Shown here piece after piece: positions 44,407 through 54,837 of a DNA stretch of 64,000 bases. The position numbers were made by a program, and so were the translations under genes. Position 1 is the first letter of the stretch, and the number at the start of each line of letters is the position of its first letter. Below the pieces are notes generated by a model. It made no database searches and was not told the origin of the DNA. It worked only from the letters and a program-made list of their open reading frames with translations. Origin of the DNA: Takakia lepidozioides (taxonomy: Eukaryota > Streptophyta > Takakiopsida > Takakiales > Takakiaceae); assembly GCA_030704615.1 (NCBI GenBank), contig CM060732.1:17734001-17798000 (forward strand). The letters run 5' to 3'.

Positions 44407-44994
44407 TTTGGCGACCATACTGGGGAACTGGGACATGAACAACCAGATGTGACAGGCATCTGGTGGGATCATGGTGGTTGGACCATTAAAGAATTTGAAG
44501 TGAATCAAATTCCCTGTGGAACGAAGGAAGAAAGATTGTCCAAACAATTCTTTCAAAGGTTCTTGGAATTGCCAGACGGTTGTAAAGAAAATATTCTTAA
44601 ACGAGTGCATGATGCTGATCCAGAATGGGGTCTGGAGAAAGGAGTGATAAAGATTTATCAGGTAGCCTGTAGAGGAAGAGCACGTTGGTTACCAACATTG
44701 GTTTATGTGATAGCATTGCTATCCATTAAACGAGTAGAGTTTGAAGGCTGGGAAGAAAGAAAGGTGAATGTTTATACTCATATGCATGAAGAGCTGGTAC
44801 TGGTAAAGAATTGGATTCCAAAGGATATTTTGTGGATCAAACTCACACCAACAACAGCTTTTCAGACTTGTTTGCCATATGGTTATATGGTAACGGAGAC
44901 TTCAAGTATAGCCAAGGGTGCATTGAAGCTTGAAAGAAACCCAGGCATATACGAGAGATATTACAGAAGAGAGTTTTGGTTATTGCCACATTAA
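44299..44994 (+). CDS. ORF1 protein of gypsy copy 2, unknown function
   Basis: An intact 231-codon frame beginning inside the LTR, continuing through the primer-binding site (read as ATFGDHTGEL) and ending WLLPH before gag. Composition is that of a folded globular protein (Trp-rich; VYTHMHEELVLVKNWIPKD) with no motif I can name. Homologues: the frameshifted copy at 27017-27692, and the first 36 codons at 54730-54837. Ogre/Tat elements are known for an extra ORF upstream of gag, which supports the group assignment, but homology to those was not tested. Confidence 0.6.
   Translation: MTDCSARAEYLEISNSSILEFPPRIAKGWVSKSRATFGDHTGELGHEQPDVTGIWWDHGGWTIKEFEVNQIPCGTKEERLSKQFFQRFLELPDGCKENILKRVHDADPEWGLEKGVIKIYQVACRGRARWLPTLVYVIALLSIKRVEFEGWEERKVNVYTHMHEELVLVKNWIPKDILWIKLTPTTAFQTCLPYGYMVTETSSIAKGALKLERNPGIYERYYRREFWLLPH
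44409..44426 (+). promoter_or_regulatory. Primer-binding site of copy 2
   Basis: TGGCGACCATACTGGGGA two bases after the LTR. It resembles the TGGCGCC...GGGGA primer-binding site of plant Athila/Tat elements. Copy 1 has TGGTGACC at 27127. Confidence 0.7.
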
Positions 44995-45016
44995 AAGAAA
45001 TGAAAGACATGGGACA

Positions 45017-46960
45017 TGAGTGATGAAAGAGAAGCTAGACGACAGAGATATTCAGCAAAAAGATAAAGCTATCTGAAAGCTAATTATCCATATCTTTGGG
45101 AGAGAGGAATAGACATAGGGGAATCATCTGGACCTCTCACACCATTAAGATCAAAGAGTGCATCACCTATACCGGAAGAACTAGAGTTGGATGCCACTCC
45201 TTCTGTTTCTTTGCAAGAAAGATTAAGGGAATTGGTACAGGAAGAAGATCAATCACGAGGTGAAAGATCTGAGGTACATCCTTGGATAAAAGATTTGATA
45301 GAAATCTTTGATAAGAGTTGGCATGGAACACCAAAAGCAGGAACTTCAGTTTCTGAAGCAGAAAGTGAAGAAGGAGAAGAGGATGTGGCAGAGCCAACGG
45401 AGAGTTCAGACTCTCCAACACCATTACAGTTGAGTTACATGAGTGAAGAAGAAACCCAAGGGCAGAACTTGGAGGATGAAAACAGAGAGAAGAAATTAGA
45501 AGAGGAAGAATATGAAGAAGTAGACCCAACAGCTGAGGTTGAGACTACAACCAGGACATCCCAACCCGTTGGACCTGGATCAAGTGGAGCACTTGGATCA
45601 CAGGCCAACGAAGGTGTCGGCTCAGGGGGATCAGGCGGGCTGCCTGGATCTGGCTCTGGGGGACAGGGAGTGTGGGAAGTAGTGCAACTCAAGCTGGGAA
45701 TACTGTGAATATCGTGGGGCCAGAAGCAAGGAGTGCTCAAGGGCCACCACTTGGTGGAAGATCCACCACAAAAACAACAGGTCCAGAAGGACCAACACCA
45801 GCAAGGGTGCCAGCACCTGTCAGTGGGCAGAAGGTAGGGCCACAGATTGCGTTACAACCAACACGGGCAAAACCACCCTTTCCAATATATTCAGGAAAAG
45901 GGGATCCCGATGTACACATTAGCCAATTTGAGCACATGTGTATAGTGAACAATGAGAATGGCGATGATGCCAAGATGAGACTGTTTCCTTGTTCACTTAT
46001 CAAGAAAGCAAGTGAATGGTATGCAAGATTTCCTGATAATCATTTCCTAACCTGGAATGGCTTGAATACAACATTCCGAAATAGGTTCAGGACAAGTAAA
46101 ACTGAGGATGAAGTGTATGGAAGTTTACAACAGCTGAAGCAGAAGAAGCATGAAACTGTTGAAGAGTATATGGAGAAGATGGAATTGATGATGAAAAAGC
46201 TGGCTGCAGTACCAGCGCCCGGTTTACAGAAGACTTGGTTTGTGAGTGGACTAAGACCAGAGTTGCAAAAGAAAGTGGATATGTTACCCCATAATACAGT
46301 GGAGGAGGCATTTGAAACAGCGAACAGAATTGAGCAATTGGGAATGCTCAGGAGAGAGAAAAAAGAAGATGAGGACTCTGAGGATGAGTCAGATGAAGAA
46401 GAAGAGCAAGAACTAAAAAGAAAGAGTAAGAGAAAGGAGAAGTTGAAGAGGGATAACTATGAAAAAAAATTGGAAGAAATCTTGAAGAAGTATGCCACAG
46501 AGGCTGCAACACATTGGAGGAAGGGTGTATGGTGTGCAAAGTGCCAGAATGAAGGCCATACCACCACAGAATGCCACATGAAGGAGAAACATTGTACTAT
46601 CTGTAAAATGGATAACCATTCTACTGAGAATTGTTACTACAACAGAAGGACAGCTACAAGAGAACCTAGGCAAGTAAGGGTGCATCAGGTGCAGCCCCAG
46701 CCAAGAAGAAACAATGATCAGGACCACTATGGTAGGTCTGGTGGTTATAACAATGGCATGGAAGGGAGAGGTAATTCAAGAGGGAATTACCAAGGAAATT
46801 CCAGAGGCAACTATCAGGGTAATCCAAGGGGGAATTACCAGCCCGGGAATCAGGATTATAGAAATAATCCAAGAACAGACCAAGGGCGAGGACCCAATGG
46901 TGAAGAGCTATGTTACTATTGTAATTAGCCAGGATATCGCAAGGCAGCCTATTCATTCTG
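45017..46960 (+). pseudogene. gag of copy 2
   Basis: The N-terminal acidic part (45187-45708 open) and the gag domain part (45672-46928 open) are in different frames. The junction is a G5 run near 45660 where copy 1 has G6, so a single-base deletion explains the split. A nonsense codon near 45063 and a TAG at 46926-46928 (copy 1 reads Gln) are the other breaks. Gag-domain residues VEEYMEKMELMMKKLAAVP and three CCHC knuckles are visible (CAKCQNEGHTTTEC, CTICKMDNHSTENC, and a damaged third). The C-terminus is rich in RGNYQGN repeats. Confidence 0.8.
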
Positions 46961-46979
46961 GATAAGACACCAGAATGAG

Positions 46980-47990
46980 ATGAGAGCTCCTGTGAATGAG
47001 GGCCCAGTGGTGGCAGCTCACATGGTTAGGCCATGTGTTGTACCAGAAGTAAGTACAATGATAGTAACAAGAAGTAAAGCCAAACTAATACCTCCAGTAG
47101 AAGAGGAAGAAGATGAGACTGGAAGTGGCAATGATATGCCTGAAGATGAAGAGACTTGGAAAAATGAGAAGGAACTGCACAAGGAAGTGGCAGATACTAT
47201 AAGGGAAATGCAAAAGAGTATTGATATTCCTGTGGCAGATTCCTCTGATTCGGATGGAGAAAAAGAAGGGAGTGAGGAAGAAAGGAAAAAAGAAGATGCA
47301 GACATGCAAAGTAATGAAGAGACTTTGGCTGAAGTAATATGTCAGACCAAAGCAGAAATTACCATTGGACAGCTATTAGCTGTGGCACCTTATTGTAGGC
47401 ACAGGCTGTATCAAGCAATCAATCGAATTGCCCAAGAAACAGGAAACACAGACCTGAACAGCAAGGTGACCAGTTATAATGTGAAGCCGGAAGGGCGAGA
47501 ACCAGTCATGGACTTTGATGATTCTATGCCAGTAATCCAATTGAGAATTGGAAGCACAGAACTAACTGATGTACTGATAGATGGTGGTTCTGGAGTAAAT
47601 ATCATGACAGACCAATTAAGGAAGAAGCTTGGTCTAAGTAACATGAAACCAGCCCCATTTACAGTAACAATGGCAGATCAAAGAAGTGTGCAGCCATTGG
47701 GATTAATAAGAGGAGTTAAGATACAGATACAGAAAATGATCTTTATGATCACAGTAACTGTATTAAAAATGGATGAAGTCATGGAGGCTTACTCCTTATT
47801 ATTGGGACGTCCGTGGCTGAAACAGGCCAGGGTATTCCATGATTGGAATTCTCAGTTACTAACCGTGCATAATGGGATACACGAGATACAAATTACCACA
47901 AAGAAATCTAGTAGATTACCTGCTACAAGAAGACCTCGAGGAGTCAGAGAGTATGACTGGATGAGGAGCAGGAAGCTACCCTATTTGCTG
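46980..47990 (+). CDS. Protease region of copy 2
   Basis: In frame with gag after the TAG at 46926. An acidic linker, then the aspartic protease with VLIDGGSGVNIM (about 47570-47605) and LLLGRPWLKQ (about 47800). It is open to 48014, where a frame change separates it from RT. The Asp-Gly-Gly variant of the Asp-Thr/Ser-Gly box is shared with copy 1, so it is a family feature and not damage. Confidence 0.75.
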
Positions 47991-48018
47991 CACACCAGAG
48001 TGGGAGCAGGTTGAAGAG

Positions 48019-48715
48019 ATGCGGCTGGAAAGCCTAAGTTGTTTGAGAGGTATCTGCTGTGGTGTAGTGACAGCAACACCAACTGAAGAGGAAACCAGCA
48101 TTTACCCATCACATTTCTATGAAGAGAGAGAAGGAGAAATAGAAATCCTAGAAGAACCAGCCACTGTGAGCTTACAGGATGAAGTGGTGACTGGTTGGAC
48201 AATCACAGCTGATGAGCAGGTGAGAGAAGTAAATGTGGGAACTAAGGAGGAACCGAGGATGGTGAAAGTAGGAGCTGATTTGGAGCCGGAATTCTTCGAA
48301 GAAGCTAAAAGCTTGTTCATCAAATACAGAGATGTATTTGCTTGGAGCTATGAGGATCTAAAAGGGATACCACCTAAAGTCTGTCAGCATAAGATTGAAC
48401 TGGAACCAGGGTCAGTACCAATCAAGCAGGCGAGGTATAGAATGAATCCCAACTACGCACAGAAGGTTGGAGAAGAGATAAAGAAGTTGGCTGAGGCTAA
48501 GTTTATATACCCAATAGAGTATACAACTTGGTTGTCACCCATTGTTATAGTTCCCAAGAAGAATGGCAAACTAAGAGTATGTGTGAACTATAAGAAGCTG
48601 AATGCTTGTACGAAGAAAGATCCTTTCCCTTTGCCATTCACAGAAGCAGTATTAGACACTGTGGCAGGCCATGAGATGTACTCATTCATGGATGGCTTCA
48701 GTGGTTATAATCAAG
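48019..48715 (+). pseudogene. Reverse transcriptase N-terminal part of copy 2
   Basis: Open to the gap with SPIVIVPKKNGKLRVC and YSFMDGFSGYNQ. The catalytic DD box would fall within the unsequenced part. No RNase H or integrase of this copy is present after the gap. Confidence 0.8.
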
Positions 48716-49215
48716 NNNNNNNNNNNNNNNNNNNNNNNNNNNNNNNNNNNNNNNNNNNNNNNNNNNNNNNNNNNNNNNNNNNNNNNNNNNNNNNNNNNNN
48801 NNNNNNNNNNNNNNNNNNNNNNNNNNNNNNNNNNNNNNNNNNNNNNNNNNNNNNNNNNNNNNNNNNNNNNNNNNNNNNNNNNNNNNNNNNNNNNNNNNNN
48901 NNNNNNNNNNNNNNNNNNNNNNNNNNNNNNNNNNNNNNNNNNNNNNNNNNNNNNNNNNNNNNNNNNNNNNNNNNNNNNNNNNNNNNNNNNNNNNNNNNNN
49001 NNNNNNNNNNNNNNNNNNNNNNNNNNNNNNNNNNNNNNNNNNNNNNNNNNNNNNNNNNNNNNNNNNNNNNNNNNNNNNNNNNNNNNNNNNNNNNNNNNNN
49101 NNNNNNNNNNNNNNNNNNNNNNNNNNNNNNNNNNNNNNNNNNNNNNNNNNNNNNNNNNNNNNNNNNNNNNNNNNNNNNNNNNNNNNNNNNNNNNNNNNNN
49201 NNNNNNNNNNNNNNN
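48716..49215. other. Assembly gap of exactly 500 N
   Basis: A run of 500 Ns, probably a placeholder length. The missing RT-RNase H-integrase of copy 2 alone would need about 2 kb, so the true distance is unknown and a misjoin is possible. Confidence 0.98.
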
Positions 49216-49685
49216 ATTGCAGCATGATTTGCATGTTGAGACGCAAAAGCAGTCACGGGCTGCGCCAGTGATACCAACGGAGTATGGAGCACTTGTCGTT
49301 AAGCCGAACGTGTATGACCAAGGCGGGAAGTACAAGTGTCACACAGCCTATCACAGCCCATCACAGCGTGACACAGCCTATCACAACCCATCACAGTGTC
49401 ACACAACCTATCACAGCCCATCACAGCGTCACACAGCCTATCACAGCCCATCACAGCGTGACACAGCCTATCACAGCCCACCACAGTGCCACACAGCCTG
49501 TCACAGCCCAACACAGCCCATACAGATTACACAGTCCATAGGGTCAGTGACAGGTGGATGCGAATTAACGTTAGAAAAGTGGCCATCGAGTGAAGAGGAA
49601 GTTTGGAAGTCAAACTTGGAGAATATGCCACGCAGAGAGGGGAAGTCGGGGACATGTTTTGAAACGGACACGTGGCCACTAAGGC
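49216..49685 (+). repeat. CACAGCC minisatellite and flanks after the gap
   Basis: About 49338-49520 is a tandem array of a roughly 30-bp unit made of TATCACAGCCCATCACAGCG and TGACACAGCC, related to the minisatellites in the LTRs at 43.55 and 54.0 kb. Its flanks do not match those LTRs. An open frame through it is driven by the repeat. The following stretch to 49685 encodes two Cys pairs (CINCKK) of uncertain meaning. Confidence 0.6.
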
Positions 49686-50009
49686 GTGGCACACCGCATT
49701 GCATCAATTGCAAAAAAAATAAAATCTCATCATGCAAACGGACAAATCGGGCCGTCAAAGTACATACCCGGTACAGCAGCTAATACTAATTGTGGGCCCA
49801 TTAATGCATTCAGTGTAAGGGTAACGGAACCCTTTTCGAGTACAGAAAAGGGAAACCTATGCCACATGTGCTGTCCTACTGGACATTTCAGGTGGGAATG
49901 TCCATGGAGGGGGGTGGAATTAAGAAATTACCTAAGCAGTCCACAGCCAATCAGGAGTGAGAATTACATGCAGGTGGTTCCCTCCAAGAAACAAGAACAA
50001 GAAATATGA
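49686..50009 (+). pseudogene. Zinc-knuckle ORF of the 3' module
   Basis: A 107-codon frame with one CCHC knuckle, CHMCCPTGHFRWEC. It lies downstream of where pol would end and upstream of the coiled-coil ORFs. The start codon is uncertain. Confidence 0.5.
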
Positions 50010-50015
50010 AGTGTT

Positions 50016-51062
50016 ATGAGCGGAAGAGTCGGAGTGGCTCTGAATAGCCAAGGTCTCGACGGAAGGGGCAATCAAAGCACTAGCTTTGTAGCTATGGCAC
50101 ATGTAACGGATTACACACTCGCTTTACTTCTCACGCAGTGGCGCAAGGACGGACGCATTGAGAGTATATTTTCTCTCACTCGATACTTGCAAGCCCCACA
50201 GGCTTATACGCACTTACCTGTTCCATTCTGTGCCAACCAGACCTTCATGCGCTGTGCCCTGCAAGCTTTCCTTCAGCTGTTTCAAACAAAGCCTTTTTGT
50301 TTGTCTAGAATGAAGAGAGTGAGGGGAATGGAGGATATCAGGGTGAAGAGCACCACGATTCTGCAGAAGCAAACAATTGCAGCACCGCAGGCAATACAGC
50401 TGCTAAGGGAGTTGTGATTGGAGGGGCTGCTACGCAAGGACTGGTCCTTGCATCATCGGCAGTATATGATTCAATTTCTTCAGAACTTTGAGCCTCGGAC
50501 GGGAGTTACTCAGGTGAGGGAAGTAGATATAAAAATTACTCCCCAGTACCTGCAGCAATTGTTTGATTTGCCATCAGGTCATGTGGATGTGGATGAGCAC
50601 AGGGCAAGATTGCAGATAGGGAATTTGTTCCAAGAAGGGAGTTTCTTTAAAACTCAAGGTTACGCTTGTACCAAAGCCAAGTACCCAGGGCTTAGGGAAG
50701 TTGGCCAAATATTGAATGTTCTGTTTGCCATGAAACAGAACCAACAGTATTTGAGCAGGTCATTCACAGGGGAGATCCTGAAAGCTTTGAGGGGAGAGGA
50801 TGTCGCTTGGGCGGAGTTAATGTACAATGGACTGGTGGAGGAGATAAAGAGGTTGCAGGCACTGCTGCTAAGTCTCCGATCATTGTGTCTGGTCCAATCA
50901 TTGCCCAAATCATTCTTGATTCTTGCATACTTGATACTCGGGAACGTAAGGAGATGGGAGTGTTTGAGGCAGAAATCACTGCAATTGAAGAGCAGGGCTC
51001 TTCACATAGTGAAAGTGGACTGGCAGGGCAACACTAGTCTAAGAGACAGAGGCGGGGTATGA
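50016..51062 (+). pseudogene. 3'-module ORF A, unknown function
   Basis: One frame with a single TGA at 50415-50417. Protein-like sequence (FEPRTGVTQVREVDIKITPQ, LFDLPSGHVDVDEHRARL, VGQILNVLFAMKQNQQYL) has no recognised domain. The layout RxVDIKIxPQYLQQLFxLPxG loosely recalls ORF1 (SKQFFQRFLELPDG), which could mean a duplicated element-specific module. Confidence 0.45.
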
Positions 51063-52131
51063 CTGTAGTGGCGGATCCACTGGCTTCACGGAAACCGCAC
51101 GATAATGTTTCCCAAGCTCTTGTGCAGGATGGGGCACAGCAGCACAGAGAGCTGTTATTATTGGAAGCACGGCCTTCGGAGAGGGAAGAGGAAGTCACTT
51201 CGATACCACAGCCACCACAACCAATTGACTCAGTTGTCTTAGAGGTTCCAAAGTTAGTACATGCTGTGACTTCATCCCCAATTGCTCTGGAAGGAGAAAG
51301 GTTGGACATTCCCACTACAGAGCAGGTCGTGGCCGAAATTGAGAAGGGTGACCTTCTCTATGGAAACTCTGGCTTGGTAAGGGAATCAGTGGTTTCAGAG
51401 GTGCAGCGGTGGTCCAGGGAAAACCCTGCTGTGCATGTAATACCCACACCTGTGATGGAGGTACCAGGGGTAGAATATCAAGACACTGCAGCACTTGTGG
51501 AGGATGAGGTGGTTCAGGAAGGGAATCTGGTGGGGCAATGGCCTGAATGGTTGGTGAGGCATCACACTGTGGAGGATCAGGGAGAACAGCAGCAAGTTCA
51601 CCATGATGACTCTCAGCAGGCCATGCTTATGAGTTCCATAAGCAGAATACTTAATTTGTTGGGCACTTATGTGAAATCCCATGTTCCATCTACCCAATTG
51701 GCAGCTTTGAGGGAGGAACTCAGCAAGGAGTTTGAGGCTCGAATTGCCACTGAGTGTGCTAACAAGGTAGATGAGGAGGTCAATCTCAAGTTACAGCAAG
51801 AGTTGGAGGACACAAAAGCTGCTTTGCAGTTGGCCAAGGGACATTTGATTGAAGCAGGCCTCGAGCATGACCAGTTGCATGAAGCACATAAACAATAGTT
51901 ATACCAAATGCAGGTGAAGCATGAGGACAAGTTGCAAGAAATGAATGTACTACATACAGAGTTGCAGGCAGTACATGAGAAGATGACCATACAATGTGCT
52001 ACACTCACAACTACACTTGAGCAAACTGCATTAGAAGTTAATAGACAAGGGGAGAGATGTATGAAGGCAGAAGCAGAGATAATAGAGCAAGCGAAACTCA
52101 TGGTTGATATGAAGAATACAATGTCGCAATG
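51059..52131 (+). pseudogene. 3'-module ORF B, coiled-coil protein
   Basis: Open 51059-51898, then a TAG, then the same frame to 52131. The second half is rich in Glu/Gln/Leu heptads (LREELSKEFEARIATECANK, LQQELEDTKAALQLAKGHL, LHTELQAVHEKMT), a long predicted coiled coil. No enzymatic motif. Probably a structural or env-position protein of the gypsy element. Confidence 0.5.
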
Positions 52132-52382
52132 AGAATACTTTCAAACAATACAGATAGGTTGAGGCTGACCAGGAGAGGTACATCCTGGAGTTGCAACAAA
52201 CAGTCATGGTCAATAGAAATGAACTCTCTGTGGCTAACACGGCTTGGAAGGAAGCCAATAATCTGGCTGTTGACTATGCGAGTCTGGTTGTACCTCATGC
52301 GAAGCGCATGGAGGCTTTACAGCAGCTGTTAGATGTGTGCAGACTCACTGAGGAGTAGACTCTCAGGGGTGCCACACACGAC

Positions 52383-53855
52383 TTGGTGGATAACCACCTT
52401 ATGCAGGTCTGGTTAGCACAAGGGCCGGTGGAAGGCAAAGCACCACGGAAGCTCACCCAGGGCAAGATGAATGAGCTCAGACTGCAGGTGCAGAACATTG
52501 CCACAACTACTATAGACAATGTCTATAGTAGGATAGCGGAGCTACATGAGGATGTAGAAGGCCTGCAGACTCAGGTGGATGAACTGAGTTCAAATATTGA
52601 CAAGAGAGTCTTTGTACCTGAGGAGCAGTTGATGGCTACTTATTTACATGCCAGGACTCTAATTTTTCAATCTTCTTCGCAAGGGGTGCAGGAGATGCCA
52701 GTGGTAGAAGGGCCAGTGGTACCAATACCACAACAAGTGACTGTGCAGGTAGCTGACCCTGTTGTTACTACAGCCACACCACAACCTGAGGTATGGGGGG
52801 ATGCTACTTTTAACCCACCTAAGACTCCTGCTGCACGGGAGTACAGTCGGGCTATGATTATGCCCTTCAACCAAATTCCCATTGTGTTGGATTTGGCTTA
52901 GAAGGAATTTAGTCCTCCGCAATCGTTGGCACATTACTACCAGATCATGCGCATTTGGCTGCCAATGGCAACTAGGACTAAGGTTCTTCCGAACAATCGA
53001 TCCATTGAGGATCATCACTTTGCGAGGTATTGGTCTGAGGCAGGTACCATGTTGAAGGAATTAATTGCCTTCCAAGTTGTACATGGGTACATTTATACCA
53101 AGACCAAGGAGGTATCAAGTATTGTCATGGGTTGTGGATTATACTATGCTGTTTGTTTTCTGGCACGTTATCACATTGAGCAGCAGAGGATGCAATCGCG
53201 ATTTCTGAGTTATTCCAGTAGGGATCATTGGGTCTTACCTTCAGTGCCACCTCATATGTACCTATATGATGCAAAAGTTATGATGCAGAAGGATTCCCAA
53301 CTTCGTTCATGGTTTCATTCGGCTTGGAACAATTTAACAACACAGAAATTCGGCCCTGAGGATATTTTCTTCAAGGGACATGAGGCATGGAAATACTTAC
53401 ACTGTTCCAAAGTCATTGGCACACCTCTTACCTATACAGATAAGGAGTTGAGGACGTTCACTAATTTTGCTTGCCAGCGCTTACAGCAAGTTGTACAATT
53501 TAAACTTCCAGATATGGTCCGACCACATTGTATGCCACACAGGATTCCACTTAAAGTTTGGCCGTTAAAACACCTAAGGGGAGACGAGGATTCTGATACT
53601 ACTGTTTCTTCAGCGGACTCTTTTGACATGGCAGAAGACTATGCACTTCAGATGGCAGAGAATAAACGACGGGGATCTCCTATGCCTGAGAAGTTACCTC
53701 GTTATCAGCCAAAGGAGGGTCAGACATTTCCAGGTAGTGCTCAATCATCTCCGTCAACCAATGACAGGACTCGGGCTCGCACACGGAGTCCTTCACGAGA
53801 CTCTCACCGTCAGAATGGTGCTCACTCACAAAGGTTTGCTAATCCCAAACAGTAA
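52383..53855 (+). pseudogene. 3'-module ORF C, C-terminal part
   Basis: One frame broken by a TAG at 52899-52901. First part: coiled-coil-like (IAELHEDVEGLQTQVDELSS). Second part: Tyr/Trp/His-rich globular sequence (ARYWSEAGTMLKELIAFQVV, YLYDAKVMMQKDSQLRSWFH) and a Ser/Arg-rich tail ending before 53855. There is no transmembrane segment of the envelope type. It ends 39 bp before the 3' LTR, as the last gene of a retroelement would. Confidence 0.5.
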
Positions 53856-53875
53856 ACCGTGAGGACACGGCTTTT

Positions 53876-53892
53876 TGAGAGGGGGAGGGATA
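53876..53892 (+). promoter_or_regulatory. Polypurine tract
   Basis: GAGAGGGGGAGGGA immediately precedes the LTR start at 53895, as expected for the plus-strand primer of a gypsy element. Confidence 0.8.
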
Positions 53893-53894
53893 AA

Positions 53895-54837
53895 TGTTAG
53901 AGGGCTGCTTGGGACTTAGACGCTTTTACGGGTTCTGTGGGGTACCCTTAATTTTTGCGCAGACTGAGACCAACAGGAGCCTTAGGGTGACAGCAGCAGA
54001 CTTTAGGAGGGTTATACAGCCTGACACAGCCAGTCACAGACCGACACAGCCTTACACATCCAGTCACAGCCCGCCACAGCTTCGCACAGCCCGACACAGC
54101 CTTACATAGCCAGTCACAGCGCGACATAGCCCGACACAGCCAGTCACAGCTCGGCACAGCTCGACAAAGCCAGTCACAGCTCGACACAGCTTGACACAAC
54201 TTGTCACAGTACATGGGGAACATTTATCATAGACAGGGAACGACTGTGAGGGAACGATAACTGCAGAGAGAACGTATTACTTCAGGGATGACGGTTAGTT
54301 AGTTAGGTGGTTAGAACAGCTTGCGGGCAGATAAAGAGAGCGGCAACGGAAAGAGGAGCACTTCACCGGGAGCGCTTCTGGTCATGGGAAGAGGAGATCA
54401 GGCGGAGAGCAAGAACGAGAGCACAGAGAAGGAGGAAAGATGAACAGTAGATGCATATTACATGCAAAGCTGTAGTGATACTGTAGGGCGGATTAGAGTC
54501 ACCATGGCATTGGTCTGATACCTGATAAATCATAATCTGATACTTATTCGATACAATCACACTATGTAGAGAGACATGAGTGAAGCTGTGAAATGAATGC
54601 ATGATTAACTGGAACTAAGTAGATACTGAAGCAATCTGATACTTCAGTATCAGATAAGGTAAATTGATAACATGAAGGCAAGAAGGAATACAAATGGGAA
54701 GCACAACCATGATTCACTAGCTGCAGGTCATGCCTGATAATACTAAGCAGGCTGAGTGCTTAGAGATATCCAACTCTTCTATCTTGAAGTTTCCACCTCG
54801 GATAGCGAAGGGATGGGTGAGTAAAAGCCAATCGACA
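53895..54837 (+). repeat. 3' LTR (matches copy 1)
   Basis: 943 bp, TGTTAGAGGGCTG to AATCGACA. Its sequence is much closer to the partial LTR at 26446-27124 than to 43414-44406, so it probably ends copy 1. The inverted repeat with arms ATCTGATACT and AGTATCAGAT is at about 54635. It includes the first 36 codons of ORF1 and then abuts palindrome array A2 in mid-monomer (ATCGGCCACATAGGGCC). Confidence 0.85.

Larger units (their letters stand above)
43414..48715 (+). mobile_element. Ty3/gypsy element, Tat/Athila-like, copy 2 (5' part up to gap)
   Basis: Complete 5' LTR, primer-binding site, ORF1, gag, protease and the first part of RT run in order until the run of Ns. It is better preserved than copy 1: ORF1 is open for 231 codons and gag-protease has only a one-base deletion and one stop. 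It is inserted into the CACTA transposase N-terminal exon. Its 3' end cannot be followed through the gap. Confidence 0.88.

Noticed and set aside
45660-45710. Programmed frameshift between the two gag frames of copy 2
   Set aside because: Copy 1 has one extra G in the same run and reads straight through, so a one-base deletion in copy 2 is the simpler explanation.
48671-49783. Open frames spanning the run of Ns
   Set aside because: They exist only because N codons are not stops; the parts on either side belong to different sequences.
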